Shown in pieces: positions 4,620-5,492 of a stretch of 5,492 bases of DNA. The notes below the pieces were generated by a model. It saw only the letters and a list, made by a program, of their open reading frames with translations. It was not told the DNA's origin and made no database searches. The position numbers and the translations under genes are program-made. This DNA comes from an uncultured Lachnospiraceae bacterium (lineage in GTDB: Bacteria > Bacillota > Clostridia > Lachnospirales > Lachnospiraceae): positions 1 through 5,492 of the forward strand of contig CAUCOL010000142.1 in NCBI GenBank assembly GCA_958444395.1, given 5' to 3'. Position 1 is the first letter of the stretch. Each line of letters starts with the position of its first letter.

Positions 4620-5492
4620 ATGGAGACAGAGTCGAAAGGGAGTGACGCAGTCCGCGGGCAGATATTGAAGGTGCTGGCATCGGGGCTGCGTCAGTGTGTC
4701 GAGCAGATCTGTGTGGATTTTGGACAGGTACAGGAGATCCGGTTGCGGGCAGGAAGTCCGCTGATGTTGGTCTATCAGGGCATAGAGTATTTTGCGGCAA
4801 AGGATGGAACCCTGCATAGGACATCCTGCGTTTATTATATTGTATCCCAGCGGCAGATTCGTGAGACGATGGAACTGATCAGTAATTATTCATTGTATGC
4901 CTTTGAGGAGGAGCTCCGGCAGGGGTTTATCACGATCCAGGGAGGACACCGTGTCGGTGTGGCGGGAAAGATCGTGTTGGAAAGAGAGAATATAAAGAGT
5001 ATGCGCTATATATCTTATATCAATATTCGGCTGGCACATCAGGTGACCGGCTGTGCAGATGGAATTCTTCCATATATCCTGCAGAAAGGGTCGATCTTTC
5101 ATACCTTGATCATATCACCGCCCCGTTGTGGTAAAACGACACTTTTAAGAGATACCATCCGTCAGCTGTCAAATGGGGATGCGAAGAGGCAGGGGATGAA
5201 TATCGGCGTGGTCGATGAACGTTCCGAGCTTGGTGCCTGTTATCAGGGAAAACCGCAGAACGATCTGGGCATCCGGACAGACATATTGGATTGCTGTCCG
5301 AAAAAAGAAGGTATGATGATGTTAGTCCGTTCGATGTCACCTCAGGTGATTGCTGTGGATGAGATTGGTTCCAGAGAGGATATGGAAGCGTTGGAATATG
5401 TGATGAACTGTGGCGTACAAGTGATCGCGACGGTACATGGTCAGAATATGGAGGAGGTGCGTAATAAACCGGTGCTTGGGCAGTTGGTCCGG
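4620..5492 (+). CDS. spoIIIAA: Stage III sporulation protein AA, ATPase (3' end outside window)
   Basis: The frame runs open from the ATG at 4620 to the window edge and gives 291 residues of a protein usually a little over 300 long (307 in B. subtilis as I recall), so only a short C-terminal piece is missing. SpoIIIAA is a cytosolic secretion-type ATPase, related to type II/IV secretion and pilus ATPases, that powers the SpoIIIA-SpoIIQ channel joining mother cell and forespore. Visible family signatures are VQEIRLRAGSPL near the N-terminus, QGFITIQGGHRVGVAGK, SPPRCGKTTLLRD as Walker A (Lys172, Thr173), VVDERSELGACYQG, DLGIRTDILD, VRSMSPQVIAVDEIG as Walker B (Asp247, Glu248) and VIATVHG. The first Gly of the Walker A consensus is Ser here, but the essential GKT is intact. 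In other spore formers this is the first gene of spoIIIAA-AH, so the rest should lie to the right. In B. subtilis the operon is switched on in the mother cell by sigma-E; no strong sigma-E or sigma-A promoter is evident here. The gene is divergent from aroE. Confidence 0.96.
   Translation, partial: METESKGSDAVRGQILKVLASGLRQCVEQICVDFGQVQEIRLRAGSPLMLVYQGIEYFAAKDGTLHRTSCVYYIVSQRQIRETMELISNYSLYAFEEELRQGFITIQGGHRVGVAGKIVLERENIKSMRYISYINIRLAHQVTGCADGILPYILQKGSIFHTLIISPPRCGKTTLLRDTIRQLSNGDAKRQGMNIGVVDERSELGACYQGKPQNDLGIRTDILDCCPKKEGMMMLVRSMSPQVIAVDEIGSREDMEALEYVMNCGVQVIATVHGQNMEEVRNKPVLGQLVR

Noticed and set aside
4582..4668. A 28-codon plus-strand frame (MAGKAEEKEE...) overlapping the start of spoIIIAA.
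   Set aside because: Its GGGAAGG lies only 1 nt before the ATG, the composition merely reflects the purine-rich ribosome binding region of spoIIIAA, and it ends inside that gene in another frame.
1..5492. A defence island, mobile element, biosynthetic cluster or CRISPR array.
   Set aside because: All long frames are accounted for by recognised housekeeping, envelope, signalling and sporulation families; no transposase, integrase, nuclease, spaced repeat array or tRNA is visible.

Overview
The window looks like an ordinary chromosomal segment of a spore-forming, low-to-moderate GC Firmicute, most likely a Clostridia member of the Lachnospiraceae type. This is inferred from spoIIIAA (endospore formers only), AAGGAGG/GAGGTGA-type ribosome binding sites, near-consensus sigma-A promoters, and the protein style of AroE and the CDP-glycerol transferase. 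No phage, insertion sequence, CRISPR, tRNA or rRNA gene is visible, and I see no clear undescribed multi-gene system.

Layout, left to right. (1) The 3' end of efp (translation elongation factor P), closed by a hairpin terminator. (2) A gap of about 290 bp holding a tandem 11-bp repeat and a good sigma-A promoter with an inverted repeat over its -10 box. (3) A 613-residue membrane-anchored CDP-glycerol glycerophosphotransferase-family protein on the plus strand, transcribed alone. (4) A shared bidirectional terminator between convergent genes. (5) On the minus strand, an HD-GYP cyclic-di-GMP phosphodiesterase-type protein and, upstream of it, aroE (shikimate dehydrogenase), probably one transcription unit driven by a near-consensus sigma-A promoter in front of aroE. 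(6) A short divergent intergenic region. (7) The plus-strand start of spoIIIAA, the ATPase of the SpoIIIA-SpoIIQ sporulation channel, running off the right edge with most of the protein visible.

The genes do not form one pathway: translation factor, cell-wall or surface polymer synthesis, second-messenger turnover, aromatic amino-acid synthesis, sporulation. The most interesting contextual point is that efp and spoIIIAA are near neighbours in Bacillus subtilis, so this window may show that conserved linkage opened by a block carrying the glycerophosphotransferase, the HD-GYP gene and aroE. Other points worth a look are the altered LWHAC motif of the glycerophosphotransferase, the candidate operator on its promoter, the HD-GYP ligand set, and the divergent aroE/spoIIIAA control region.
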